Source of the DNA: Terriglobus roseus
GTDB taxonomy: Bacteria > Acidobacteriota > Terriglobia > Terriglobales > Acidobacteriaceae
DNA length: 64,000 bases
Direction: 5' to 3'
NCBI RefSeq assembly: GCF_900102185.1
Contig: NZ_LT629690.1
Span: 4,216,001 to 4,280,000 of the forward strand
The notes below the pieces were generated by a model. The model made no database searches, had not been told where the DNA came from, and saw nothing but the letters and a program-made list of their open reading frames with translations. Made by a program: the position numbers and the translations under genes. This document shows positions 1 through 6,657 of this stretch, piece after piece (position 1 is the first letter of the stretch; every line of letters begins with the position of its first letter).

Positions 1-155
1 AGGTCCAGTGCGCTACCCTGCACACGCGCACTGCGGCTCTGGTCACGCTCATACACCAGCACCTGTGCGCCACCCTGCTGTAGTAATCGGGCCAGCGTCA
101 GCCCACCCGGTCCACCACCAACAATCGCAATCTTCTTTCCATCCAGTCCACTCAT
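1..155 (-). CDS. FAD-dependent monooxygenase, TetX-like (N-terminal fragment)
   Basis: Only the first 52 codons lie in the window; the gene continues past the left edge. The start ATG is at 153-155. The N-terminus reads MSGLDGKKIAIVGGGPGGLT, an FAD-binding Rossmann fold with the GxGxxG dinucleotide motif, followed by a YERD stretch ending the second beta strand and an R..G..LDL segment that fits TetX-type and related aromatic-ring flavoprotein monooxygenases. Such enzymes hydroxylate small aromatic or polyketide substrates using NAD(P)H and O2; the substrate cannot be told from this fragment. It diverges from the TetR gene at 256, with two palindromic operators between, the classic layout for a regulator that controls a detoxifying or catabolic enzyme. 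Family assignment is good at the fold level and moderate at the TetX level. Confidence 0.8.
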   Translation of the reverse strand, partial: MSGLDGKKIAIVGGGPGGLTLARLLQQGGAQVLVYERDQSRSARVQGSALD

Positions 156-197
156 ACATCGAATCCTCAGGGCAGTTCCGTCCGATCAAAGCGCCAG

Positions 198-234
198 TGG
201 AACGCCGTTCCATTCATATTGGAACGCTGTTCCA
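198..234. promoter_or_regulatory. Tandem TetR-type operators in a divergent promoter region
   Basis: Positions 198-212 read TGGAACGCCGTTCCA, a perfect 15-bp palindrome around a central C. Positions 220-234 repeat it as TGGAACGCTGTTCCA with one mismatch. The centres are 22 bp apart, about two helical turns, so two dimers could bind the same face. The sites fill the middle of the 100-bp gap between the monooxygenase start (155) and the tetR start (256). By analogy with TetR divergons, the TetR protein at 256 would bind here and repress both genes. Binding is inferred; the palindromes are seen. Confidence 0.8.
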
Positions 235-255
235 TTTCTGTGTCAAGATAAAGCC

Positions 256-963
256 ATGGTGAAGCAGCGAAAGGGCGGTCCAAGGCGTGAAGAATCCCTT
301 TCACGCGAAAACATCATCCAGGCATCCATTGAGCTGCTGGATAGCGATGGTGAAGAAGGGCTGACATTCCGAGCGCTTGCTGAACGGCTGGCGACTGGTC
401 CCGGTGCTCTCTATTGGCATATCGCCAACAAAAGCGATCTGCTCATTGCAGCCTGCGACAGCTTGGTCGCCCGAACAATGAGCCAGATTCCGGTTACCAC
501 CCCGAACGAAACGATTCGTGCCGTAGCGCTCGCCCTGTTTGACCTGATCGACGCGCACCCCTGGCTAGGCTCAGCCCTCACAAGCTCTCCGGGAGCGCTC
601 CCTGTCGTGCGTGTTCTTGAGCCCATCGGCCAGCAGATTCAAGCGCTCGGAGTGCCTGACGATCAGCAATGGAATGCCACGGGAACATTGATGGCCTTCA
701 TCCTGGGCGTCAGCAGGCAGAACGCCGCCAACCGGCAACTCGCAAGAGCGAAAAATCTTGATCGCGCCCACTTCCTCGACGTGGTGGCCACCGCATGGTC
801 ACAGCTCGACCCGAAGGAACATCCGTTCGTGAGCACCGTCGTCGGACGGATACGAAACCACGATGATCGCGCAGACTTTCTCGCCGGAATCGATGTAATC
901 CTCGCGGGCATTGCATCACTGCAATCCAATTCACGTCCTCCACTCAAACGTCAGCGTTCGTGA
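256..963 (+). CDS. TetR/AcrR family transcriptional regulator
   Basis: A 235-residue repressor. The N-terminal helix-turn-helix is clear at about residues 15-60: SRENIIQASIELLDSDG, then LTFRALAERLATGPGALYWH and IANKSDLL, the standard TetR_N pattern. The C-terminal ligand-binding half resembles the TetR_C group of tetracycline-repressor-like proteins, with no metal or cofactor motif visible. ATG at 256 is preferred because the HTH begins at the usual distance; GTG at 259 is an alternative. It lies divergent to the FAD monooxygenase and just right of two palindromic sites that it probably binds, so it likely autoregulates and controls the flavoenzyme in response to that enzyme's substrate. The ligand is unknown. 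Confidence 0.9.
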   Translation: MVKQRKGGPRREESLSRENIIQASIELLDSDGEEGLTFRALAERLATGPGALYWHIANKSDLLIAACDSLVARTMSQIPVTTPNETIRAVALALFDLIDAHPWLGSALTSSPGALPVVRVLEPIGQQIQALGVPDDQQWNATGTLMAFILGVSRQNAANRQLARAKNLDRAHFLDVVATAWSQLDPKEHPFVSTVVGRIRNHDDRADFLAGIDVILAGIASLQSNSRPPLKRQRS

Positions 964-991
964 GTGAACCAAAGCACCGCCGCAACAGCAC

Positions 992-1228
992 GCTGTCAAG
1001 CCCCTTGACCACTCAAGCCCAACAAATCAAAGCAAATAGAGCTGGCATGTTATTTCCCCGAACTCACTAAAATAGAAACAGAAGAGAAAAGGGCCACGCA
1101 CGCGCGGCCCTAACTCCTTTAGAAAGACGATTTTGCCTCTAACCCCAATGGGCAGACGATTTTAGCGACATCCGCGCCGTAACCCCAATAGAAAGACGAT
1201 TTTAGAAAAACAGGGGGGAGGGGGTACC
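992..1228 (-). repeat. Dispersed repeat, copy A (three-unit element)
   Basis: First of three related 237-252 bp elements (others at 5237-5488 and 35518-35757). Read on the minus strand it has a GGTACCCCC / CCCCCCTG head, then three units with core AAAATCGTCTTTCTA ending in a GGGGTTA-like block, starting at 1203, 1163 and 1134 (steps of 40 and 29). A hairpin with GGGCC/GGCCC arms (1091-1110) follows, then a tail containing CTATTTTAGTGA, GGAAATAACATGCCA and CTTGACAG. The head touches the ruvA stop codon. On the minus strand the hairpin is followed by TTTTCTC, so this copy may act as the ruvA terminator. There is no coding potential. Confidence 0.85.
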
Positions 1229-1840
1229 CTACCGGATGGCCTGCATGCTGTAACGGAACAACGCATCGAAGTCCGTCCGAATCGTCAGTTCAGAGCTTTC
1301 GTGTTTCGCAATCGCCGTCTCCACGGCGCGCTGAGCGCTGTCGCGCTTGTAGCCCAGGTTCACCAGCGCAGACAGCACATCGTCCACCACAGGTCCGCCC
1401 TGGAATCCGGAAGTCTGCACAGGTGCAGCGGCCTGCAGATCGTCCAGCTTGTCCTTCAGCTCCAGCACCACGCGTTCGGCAGTCTTCTTGCCAATGCCCG
1501 GAATCTTCACCAGCATCGCAGTGTCGCCACCGCGAATAGCACTCACAAGACGCTCCGCCGAAAGTCCACTCAACACCGTGATCCCCAGCTTCGGCCCAAT
1601 CCCGCTGACAGTGATCAGCCGCTCAAACAGGCGCTTCTCATCGCGGTCGGTAAAGCCGAACAGTGCAATCGCATCCTCACGCACCTGCGTGTTGATGTGC
1701 AGCGACACCTCAGCGCCTTCATCCGGCAACGAGGTGAACGTGGTCACGCTGATGGCCACGTCATAACCAACACCGCCGCAGTCCACAATGACAGCGTTGG
1801 GCGACTTGGAGAGCAAACGTCCGCGCAGGTGAGCAATCAT
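1229..1840 (-). CDS. ruvA: Holliday junction branch migration protein RuvA
   Basis: A 203-residue RuvA, the usual length. RuvA binds four-way DNA junctions as a tetramer and loads the RuvB motor for branch migration in recombinational repair. Visible parts are the N-terminal OB fold (MIAHLRGRLLSKSPNAVIVD), the two helix-hairpin-helix motifs (VSGIGPKLG near residue 80 and IPGIGKKTAERVVLELKDKL near 113), and the C-terminal RuvB-binding domain after a short Pro/Gly linker (about residue 145). The ATG follows directly after the TAG of the upstream unknown gene (stop 1841-1843), so the two are probably translationally coupled. No ruvB or ruvC lies alongside. The 3' end abuts repeat copy A, whose hairpin could terminate the transcript. 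Confidence 0.97.
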   Translation of the reverse strand: MIAHLRGRLLSKSPNAVIVDCGGVGYDVAISVTTFTSLPDEGAEVSLHINTQVREDAIALFGFTDRDEKRLFERLITVSGIGPKLGITVLSGLSAERLVSAIRGGDTAMLVKIPGIGKKTAERVVLELKDKLDDLQAAAPVQTSGFQGGPVVDDVLSALVNLGYKRDSAQRAVETAIAKHESSELTIRTDFDALFRYSMQAIR

Positions 1841-2671
1841 CTAGCCGCGCCGCCGATACAGGATCTGGAACTGGTAACCGTCATTCGGCGGGAAGAGCCT
1901 GCTGATGGCGCGCAATCGTTCCGCCAGCGCGGGTGCAGCAAGCAACGGATACTCGCGCTCACGCAGGTCGCTGTAGTCGAAGTCCATGAATACGCTCAGC
2001 AGGTAGATCGCCAGCGAGTCGGCAAACGCCGCAGCATAGTAGCTGGTCCGAGCCTTCTCATCCACGGTGCCACGCGGTGCCGACCCCCGAGCCCGCGCAT
2101 CCAGCTCGGTCACGGACACACCCAGCGCACCCGCCCGGTCCTCCCACGCATCAATGGACGTCTCACCGCGCACATTCGCAGTCACTTGCTTCCACAGCAG
2201 CTCACTGAAGCTTGGCGGAACGCCAATCGTGTCGGTGAAGTTATGCGCGATGTTGATAAAGAACTCGAATGCCAGCGCAAATCGGTCGGTGTGGAGGCGA
2301 CTGCTGAGGAAGACCACTTCCTTACCGTCCACCTGCGCATTGCGGTGGCAGATAGCGCGATCGGCCAGCGCCAAACTGTATGCAGGCGCAATCAGCGTCC
2401 GGTCGATCAGCGGAAAGGCAGCGGTTTCGCCGCCCTCAAGTCGAGAGCCACTCAGCGCCAGTGGTACAAACACGTACCGAAAGCCAGTCAGGCCGTTGCT
2501 GATACCGGTTGGAACGGTTCCCACCAGCCGCGCAATCTCGTCCGCCGTCAGCGACGGCAGATCCAGACGCCCCAGCGTGGCGTACTGCAGGCCATTCGGT
2601 GCGGTCGTTGCCTGCGCCTGTTGCGTGGCCTCTTCCGGTGTTAGTAGATCGGTTGTCAGAGCCTCAGCCAT
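1841..2671 (-). CDS. Hypothetical protein upstream of ruvA
   Basis: A 276-residue soluble protein that I do not recognise. It has no signal peptide or membrane segment and opens with an acidic low-complexity stretch (MAEALTTDLLTPEEATQQAQ). The middle is rich in aromatic residues (FEFFINIAHNFTDT, YYAAAFADSLAIYLLSVFMD) and the end is basic (YQFQILYRRRG). It contains no cysteine cluster, P-loop or nucleotide-binding signature. It is stop-to-start contiguous with ruvA, so it is probably cotranscribed; this does not prove a role in recombination. The start codon sits inside a 12-bp inverted repeat shared with the divergent gene at 2687. No Shine-Dalgarno is obvious, so a different start is possible, but no later in-frame Met fits well. 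Confidence 0.8.
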   Translation of the reverse strand: MAEALTTDLLTPEEATQQAQATTAPNGLQYATLGRLDLPSLTADEIARLVGTVPTGISNGLTGFRYVFVPLALSGSRLEGGETAAFPLIDRTLIAPAYSLALADRAICHRNAQVDGKEVVFLSSRLHTDRFALAFEFFINIAHNFTDTIGVPPSFSELLWKQVTANVRGETSIDAWEDRAGALGVSVTELDARARGSAPRGTVDEKARTSYYAAAFADSLAIYLLSVFMDFDYSDLREREYPLLAAPALAERLRAISRLFPPNDGYQFQILYRRRG

Positions 2672-2697
2672 TCAAGCGGTATTCTAATGGCTGAGGC
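2661..2697. repeat. 12-bp perfect inverted repeat holding two divergent start codons
   Basis: GCCTCAGCCATT (2661-2672) and AATGGCTGAGGC (2686-2697) are exact reverse complements separated by 13 bp. The left arm contains the ATG of the minus-strand gene (2669-2671) and the right arm the ATG of the plus-strand frame (2687-2689), so both products would begin Met-Ala-Glu-Ala. It could be an operator, a cruciform, or a small duplication-inversion. Confidence 0.8.
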
Positions 2698-3034
2698 AGC
2701 CGTAATTCACATGGCAGACACATCCGCATCCCGCCCGCAGATTGCACCCGGCTACACCGGCCCCCGTTTCCTGGGCGCGCCCGTAGGCGACTTCAGCGTC
2801 TTCCAGACGATTCTGCTGTCACTGGCCAGCGGCGCTGTGGCCTTCTTCGCGGGTACCTTCCTCGCCATCATGTCCATGCTGGTGATGACGATGTTCGGCC
2901 ATAAGCCAGACTTCTCCATTGCCTACCGCTGGGTCGGCGCCCCGCTGGGCATCGCGGTCCTCGTGATCGCCGGGGTATTCCTCACCTCTGCACTCGTCAG
3001 CCGCATTCGTCGTTCGGCACAAGCACCGCGATAA
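2687..3034 (+). CDS. Small two-TM inner-membrane protein
   Basis: A 115-residue protein with a polar N-terminus, then two strong hydrophobic segments at about residues 42-70 (TILLSLASGAVAFFAGTFLA onward) and 83-103 (GAPLGIAVLVIAGVFLTSAL), ending in a basic tail (SRIRRSAQAPR) that fits an N-in, C-in topology. No domain is recognised. The first ATG (2687) is only 15 bp from the divergent start at 2671, leaving little room for promoters. ATG 2711, preceded by GAGG, gives a 107-residue protein starting MADTSASRP and may be the true start. It ends 21 bp before the MFS gene and is probably cotranscribed with it. Function unknown. Confidence 0.65.
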   Translation: MAEAAVIHMADTSASRPQIAPGYTGPRFLGAPVGDFSVFQTILLSLASGAVAFFAGTFLAIMSMLVMTMFGHKPDFSIAYRWVGAPLGIAVLVIAGVFLTSALVSRIRRSAQAPR

Positions 3035-3054
3035 CTTACACTGGCCTCACCTTC

Positions 3055-4362
3055 ATGGCTGGCGAAACCTACTACGCAGATACCTACGCACCCGCGGAAC
3101 GCTACCGCTGGACCATCGGCGTGCTGCTTGGTGTGGGCGTGCTGGTCAACTACTTCGACCGCGTCAACCTGTCCGTATCGCACGATGCGCTGGTAGATAG
3201 CTTCGGCATCACGCCGCAGGTCTTCGGCCAACTCTCCGCGGCATACTCATGGACCTATGCCGCCTGCCAACTCCCCACCGGCGTAGTCCTGGACCTCTTC
3301 GGCGTCCGTAAGGTCACCCTATGGTCGGTGCTCATCTGGGGCATCGCATCGCTCGCCGCAGCCTTCGCGCCGGGAATCATATTCTTCTTCGCTGCGCGAC
3401 TGTTGTTGGGTATTGGTGAAGCACCAACCTTCCCTGCCAACGCAAAGGCCGTTGGAGCGTGGTTTCCATCGCACGAGCGCTCCCTCGCAACAGCGCTGTT
3501 TGATGGATCTGCAAAGCTGGCGAATGCCATTGGTGTTCCGCTGCTTGGGTTGTTGCTGCTGGAAGTTGGCTGGCGTTGGTCGTTCGGCTTCACGGCGGTA
3601 TTGTCGTTTGGATACATGGCGCTGTTCGCTATCCTCTACCGCGAGCCGGGACGATTCTCCATGCGCAACGTCATCCGTACGCCGTCGCTCGTTCCCGGTG
3701 GTGATGCAGCGCAGATCATTGCGCCTCCCATTCCACTCGGACAGTTGCTGCGTCAGCGGAAGATCATCGGTCTGGCGATTGGCTCCGGTGCTTACAACTA
3801 CGTCTTCTATCTGCTGATCACATGGCTGCCAACGTATCTCGCACAGGCACAACACATCACCCTGCAACAGTCGTTCCTGTACACGGGTGTGCCTTGGTTG
3901 GTGGCGGCCGCTTGTGGCTTCCTCATCGGTGGCGTTTTGGTGGATGCGCTCATCCGGAATGGTTATAACGCCAGCACGGTGCGGCGTACGGTGCTGATTG
4001 GTGGAACCATCTGCGGGCTTGGGATTTTGGGTGCGGCCTTTGCGCATACCGTCAGTGGCGCGCTGATATGCATCACGCTATCGATCGGTGGATTGTCTGC
4101 AGCATCGCCGGTTATCTGGAGTCTTCCATCGCTGCTGGTGCCGAATACAAGCACTGGTAAGGTTGGTGGGATCGTTAACTTCGCGAACCAGATCTCTGCG
4201 ATCCTTGCGCCTATCGTTACGGGGTATACCGTGGGGGCAACGCATAGCTACACGCTGGCCTTCGCTATTCCTGCGATCTATATCGTGATCGGGATTGCTT
4301 CGTACTTCGTGCTGCTGGGGCGCATTGAGCCCATTGATGTGCGTGAAGCTCTCCAAGGCTAG
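3055..4362 (+). CDS. MFS transporter, hexuronate/anion-cation symporter type
   Basis: A 435-residue carrier with about 12 hydrophobic spans and the 6+6 arrangement of the major facilitator superfamily. The N-terminal NYFDRVNLSVSH motif and GEAPTFPANAKAVGAWFP in helix 4-5 are typical of the anion:cation symporter (ACS) family, whose members (ExuT, GudP, DgoT) take up hexuronates, glucarate or galactonate with protons. The central loop (about residues 200-225) is short. It is followed, convergently, by a sugar-type SDR, then a polyol dehydrogenase and Gfo/Idh/MocA proteins, which supports sugar or sugar-acid uptake. The exact substrate is not deducible. ATG 3055 gives a normal short N-terminal tail before TM1. 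Confidence 0.9.
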   Translation: MAGETYYADTYAPAERYRWTIGVLLGVGVLVNYFDRVNLSVSHDALVDSFGITPQVFGQLSAAYSWTYAACQLPTGVVLDLFGVRKVTLWSVLIWGIASLAAAFAPGIIFFFAARLLLGIGEAPTFPANAKAVGAWFPSHERSLATALFDGSAKLANAIGVPLLGLLLLEVGWRWSFGFTAVLSFGYMALFAILYREPGRFSMRNVIRTPSLVPGGDAAQIIAPPIPLGQLLRQRKIIGLAIGSGAYNYVFYLLITWLPTYLAQAQHITLQQSFLYTGVPWLVAAACGFLIGGVLVDALIRNGYNASTVRRTVLIGGTICGLGILGAAFAHTVSGALICITLSIGGLSAASPVIWSLPSLLVPNTSTGKVGGIVNFANQISAILAPIVTGYTVGATHSYTLAFAIPAIYIVIGIASYFVLLGRIEPIDVREALQG

Positions 4363-4363
4363 G

Positions 4364-4396
4364 AACGTCCACAAGAGTCTTACTCTTGCGGACGTT
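4364..4396. terminator. Hairpin between convergent genes
   Basis: AACGTCC-A-CAAGAGT pairs with ACTCTTG-C-GGACGTT across a CTT loop, with a single A:C mismatch. It lies between the convergent MFS (+) and SDR (-) genes. There is no good T-run on either strand, so it is a weak or Rho-assisted bidirectional terminator candidate. Confidence 0.6.
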
Positions 4397-4417
4397 GCAT
4401 ACGCTTTGTGAACTCTC

Positions 4418-5206
4418 TTACTTCTTCACCAGTGCGCGCGTTGCGCCTACTGAGATGCCGCCGTCGATCAGGATGGTCTGTCCTGTGACGTAGCGGGATG
4501 CTTCACTGGCTAGGAAGACTACTGCTCCGTCCAGATCGTTGGGTGCGCCGGGACGCTTCATCGGGATGCGTTCGACCAGATACTCAACCCAGCCTTCATC
4601 CTCATACATGGCCTTGTTCTGGTTGGTCTTGAACCATCCGGGCGCGAGGACGTTGACGGTGATGCCGTGCTCGCCCCAATCGTCTGCGAGTGACATGGTG
4701 AGTTGCTTGATGCCGCCGCGGCTTGCGCCATATGGTCCAAGTCCAGCGGAGCCACGCACGCTGGTTACGGAACCCACATTGATGATGCGACCGTAACCCT
4801 GTGCGATCATGTGTCGTGCAATGGCTTGTGCCACAAAGAAGGGGCCACGCAGATTCGTGTCGAGGATGGCGTTCCAGTCATCCCATGTGACTTCCAGCGC
4901 GCGCTTGCGGATGTTCATGCCTGCGTTGTTGACCAGGATGTCGACCTTGCCGAACTGCTTTGGTGCGGCTTCTGCGAATGCCTTAATGCTGGCTTCATCG
5001 CGTACATCGAGCACGAGAGCCTTTGCTTCGATGTTCATCGCTGCAAGCTCTGCAATGAACGCATCGCAATCGCCGGCCTTGCGCGATGTGACGATCAGCT
5101 TCGCTCCAGCACGACCGAGAGCGCGTGAGAAGTATTGTCCTAGACCGCGGGATGCGCCCGTCACAACGGCCACTTGGCCGGTTAGATCAAACAAGTTTTC
5201 TGCCAT
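4418..5206 (-). CDS. SDR family sugar dehydrogenase with Arg in place of catalytic Lys
   Basis: A 262-residue classical short-chain dehydrogenase close to gluconate 5-dehydrogenase or glucose 1-dehydrogenase-like enzymes, which interconvert keto and hydroxy sugar acids with NAD(P)H. It has TGASRGLG near residue 16, NNAG near 92, the active-site Ser in INVGSVTS (about 144) and PYGASRGG near 159. In classical SDRs the last motif is Y-x3-K; here codons TAT GGC GCA AGC CGC give Y-G-A-S-R, so the catalytic Lys is Arg. The C-terminal ASRYVTGQTILIDGG is standard. The gene ends opposite the MFS carrier and its start lies 30 bp from repeat copy B. Activity may be changed or lost, although Arg could retain partial function. 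Confidence 0.9.
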   Translation of the reverse strand: MAENLFDLTGQVAVVTGASRGLGQYFSRALGRAGAKLIVTSRKAGDCDAFIAELAAMNIEAKALVLDVRDEASIKAFAEAAPKQFGKVDILVNNAGMNIRKRALEVTWDDWNAILDTNLRGPFFVAQAIARHMIAQGYGRIINVGSVTSVRGSAGLGPYGASRGGIKQLTMSLADDWGEHGITVNVLAPGWFKTNQNKAMYEDEGWVEYLVERIPMKRPGAPNDLDGAVVFLASEASRYVTGQTILIDGGISVGATRALVKK

Positions 5207-5236
5207 CTTTTCTCTCTCGCCTGCAGGTGCCGGGCG

Positions 5237-5488
5237 GGGGTACCCCCCTCCCCCTGTTTTTGCAAAATCGTCTTTCTAAACGGGTTACGGTTTTAGTGTC
5301 TGTAAAATCGTCTATCTATTGACGTTAGAGGCAAAATCGTCTTTCTAAAGGGGTTAGAAGCAGCGAGTCAGCAGGTCAGCGAGTGAGCTAGTTCGTTCGC
5401 TACTTCTATTTTAGTGATTGAGCGGAAATAGCATGCCAATTCTATTTCTTTTGATTTGTTGGGTTTGAGTGGCTTTGGGGCTTGACAG
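5237..5488 (+). repeat. Dispersed repeat, copy B (three-unit element)
   Basis: A 252-bp element in the orientation opposite to copy A. The head GGGTACCCCCCTCCCCCTG is followed by units with core AAAATCGTCTTTCTA (middle unit TCTATCTA) beginning at 5264, 5304 and 5333 (steps of 40 and 29, exactly as in copy A). Where copies A and C carry a GGGCC hairpin, this copy has an unrelated insert (5358-5402) with a weak AGCGA/TCGCT inverted repeat. The tail (CTATTTTAGTGA, GGAAATAGCATGCCA, TTGATTTGTTGGG, CTTGACAG) is conserved. Most of the 308-bp gap between the SDR and the Zn-dependent dehydrogenase is this element. It has no coding potential. Confidence 0.9.
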
Positions 5489-5514
5489 GATTGTATGGAC
5501 CCCTCGCCTGCGAC

Positions 5515-6552
5515 CTATTCGTTTGGAGCCACCACGACCTTCAGCAAACCCGCCTCACGCGCGTGCAGGCGATCGAAGTAGTTCGCTGCATTTTCGAGTG
5601 ATGAAACTGCTGAGATGAGCGGCTTCACTGTGATTGCGCCGCTTGCCATCAGGCGGATTGCTTCGGGATATTCGCCAGCGGAAGCGCATGATCCCTGGAG
5701 ACGAACTTCGCGTGTGACGACACGTTGCAAGGGCAGCGGTACTTCCGGCTGAATGTTGCCGATGAGTGTGACTGTGCCGCCGCGGCGTACGCATTCGATG
5801 GATGCGACGACAGTTTCACCGCGACCGACTGCTTCGAGCACAACGTCAACACCTTCGCCGCCGGTGCGCTTCAGTACTTCGTCGATCAGTTCTTTGCCGC
5901 TCATGTGAAGCGTGTCGGGGATGCCTACTTCTTCGGCCATCTTCAGGCGTGCCGCATCGACGTCTGCAATCATCACGGACCTGCATCCCTTAGCGCGTGC
6001 AGCCTGTGCGGTGAGCAGACCGATCATGCCTGCACCGATGACGAGAGCGGATTCTCCGCCCTTCATCTTGGTTACATTCACGCCGTGCAATGCGATGGAG
6101 ACAGCTTCCAGCATCGCGGCTTCTTCCATGGGGAAGTCTTCGGGCAGGCGATAGAGAATGCGCGCGGGAACGCTGACGTATTCGGCAAACGCACCGTGGC
6201 GGCGGAACTCATTGCATGACACGCCGACGACCTGGCGGTTGTTGCAGAGATTCACTTCGCCACGCTGACAGTAGTCGCACTTGCCGCAGTAGACGGTGGA
6301 GTCAAAAGTGACGCGGTCGCCGGGCTTCCACTCCGTTACGTCAGCGCCAACCTTTTCGATCACGCCTGCGGCTTCGTGGCCCATGATGATGGGAGGAATG
6401 CGGCGTCCGCTGCTGCCGTCGTAACCGTGTACGTCGCTGCCGCAGATGCCACACGCACCCACGCGGATAAGAACCTCTTCCGAGCCAATCTCAGGCACCG
6501 GAACATCCTTGACCTGCAGCTTTGAATACTCTTCCAGCATCAGCGCTTTCAT
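5515..6552 (-). CDS. Zinc-dependent polyol/threonine-type dehydrogenase (MDR family)
   Basis: A 345-residue medium-chain dehydrogenase of the sorbitol/galactitol-1-phosphate dehydrogenase group, oxidising secondary alcohols of sugars with NAD(P)+. The catalytic zinc ligands are Cys in GACGICGSDVHGYDG (about 38) and the His-Glu pair in MGHEAAGV (about 62). The structural zinc site is the four-Cys cluster CGKCDYCQRGEVNLC (about 92-106). The Rossmann motif is GAGMIGLLTAQ (about 170). Start ATG 6552 was chosen over the longer frame because MKALMLEEY is the family N-terminus and GAGGG precedes it by about 8 bases. The neighbouring SDR and Gfo/Idh/MocA genes suggest a sugar or polyol oxidation block. 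Substrate not defined. Confidence 0.9.
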   Translation of the reverse strand: MKALMLEEYSKLQVKDVPVPEIGSEEVLIRVGACGICGSDVHGYDGSSGRRIPPIIMGHEAAGVIEKVGADVTEWKPGDRVTFDSTVYCGKCDYCQRGEVNLCNNRQVVGVSCNEFRRHGAFAEYVSVPARILYRLPEDFPMEEAAMLEAVSIALHGVNVTKMKGGESALVIGAGMIGLLTAQAARAKGCRSVMIADVDAARLKMAEEVGIPDTLHMSGKELIDEVLKRTGGEGVDVVLEAVGRGETVVASIECVRRGGTVTLIGNIQPEVPLPLQRVVTREVRLQGSCASAGEYPEAIRLMASGAITVKPLISAVSSLENAANYFDRLHAREAGLLKVVVAPNE

Positions 6553-6600
6553 CGCAAAACCCTCGCGAATTAGCTTACTGCGGAAGGTATACAAAACACG

Positions 6601-6639
6601 AACGCAGCGCCTTCGGCTATTCACCGTGGGCGCTGCGTT
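6601..6639 (-). terminator. Rho-independent terminator of the exported oxidoreductase gene at 6658
   Basis: AACGCAGCGCC (6601-6611) and GGCGCTGCGTT (6629-6639) form an 11-bp perfect stem. On the minus strand the stem is followed by CGTGTTTTG. It lies just downstream of the gene ending at 6658. Confidence 0.8.
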
Positions 6640-6657
6640 CTGTATTTCGTTTGCTGC

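Noticed and set aside
8-262. An 84-codon plus-strand frame at the left edge
   Set aside because: It is rich in His/Pro and overlaps the flavoenzyme start and the TetR operators; no similarity.
1301-2644. A 447-codon frame on the plus strand
   Set aside because: It is antisense to ruvA and the upstream gene, with Arg/Gln/His-rich composition and no motif. The minus-strand genes explain the region.
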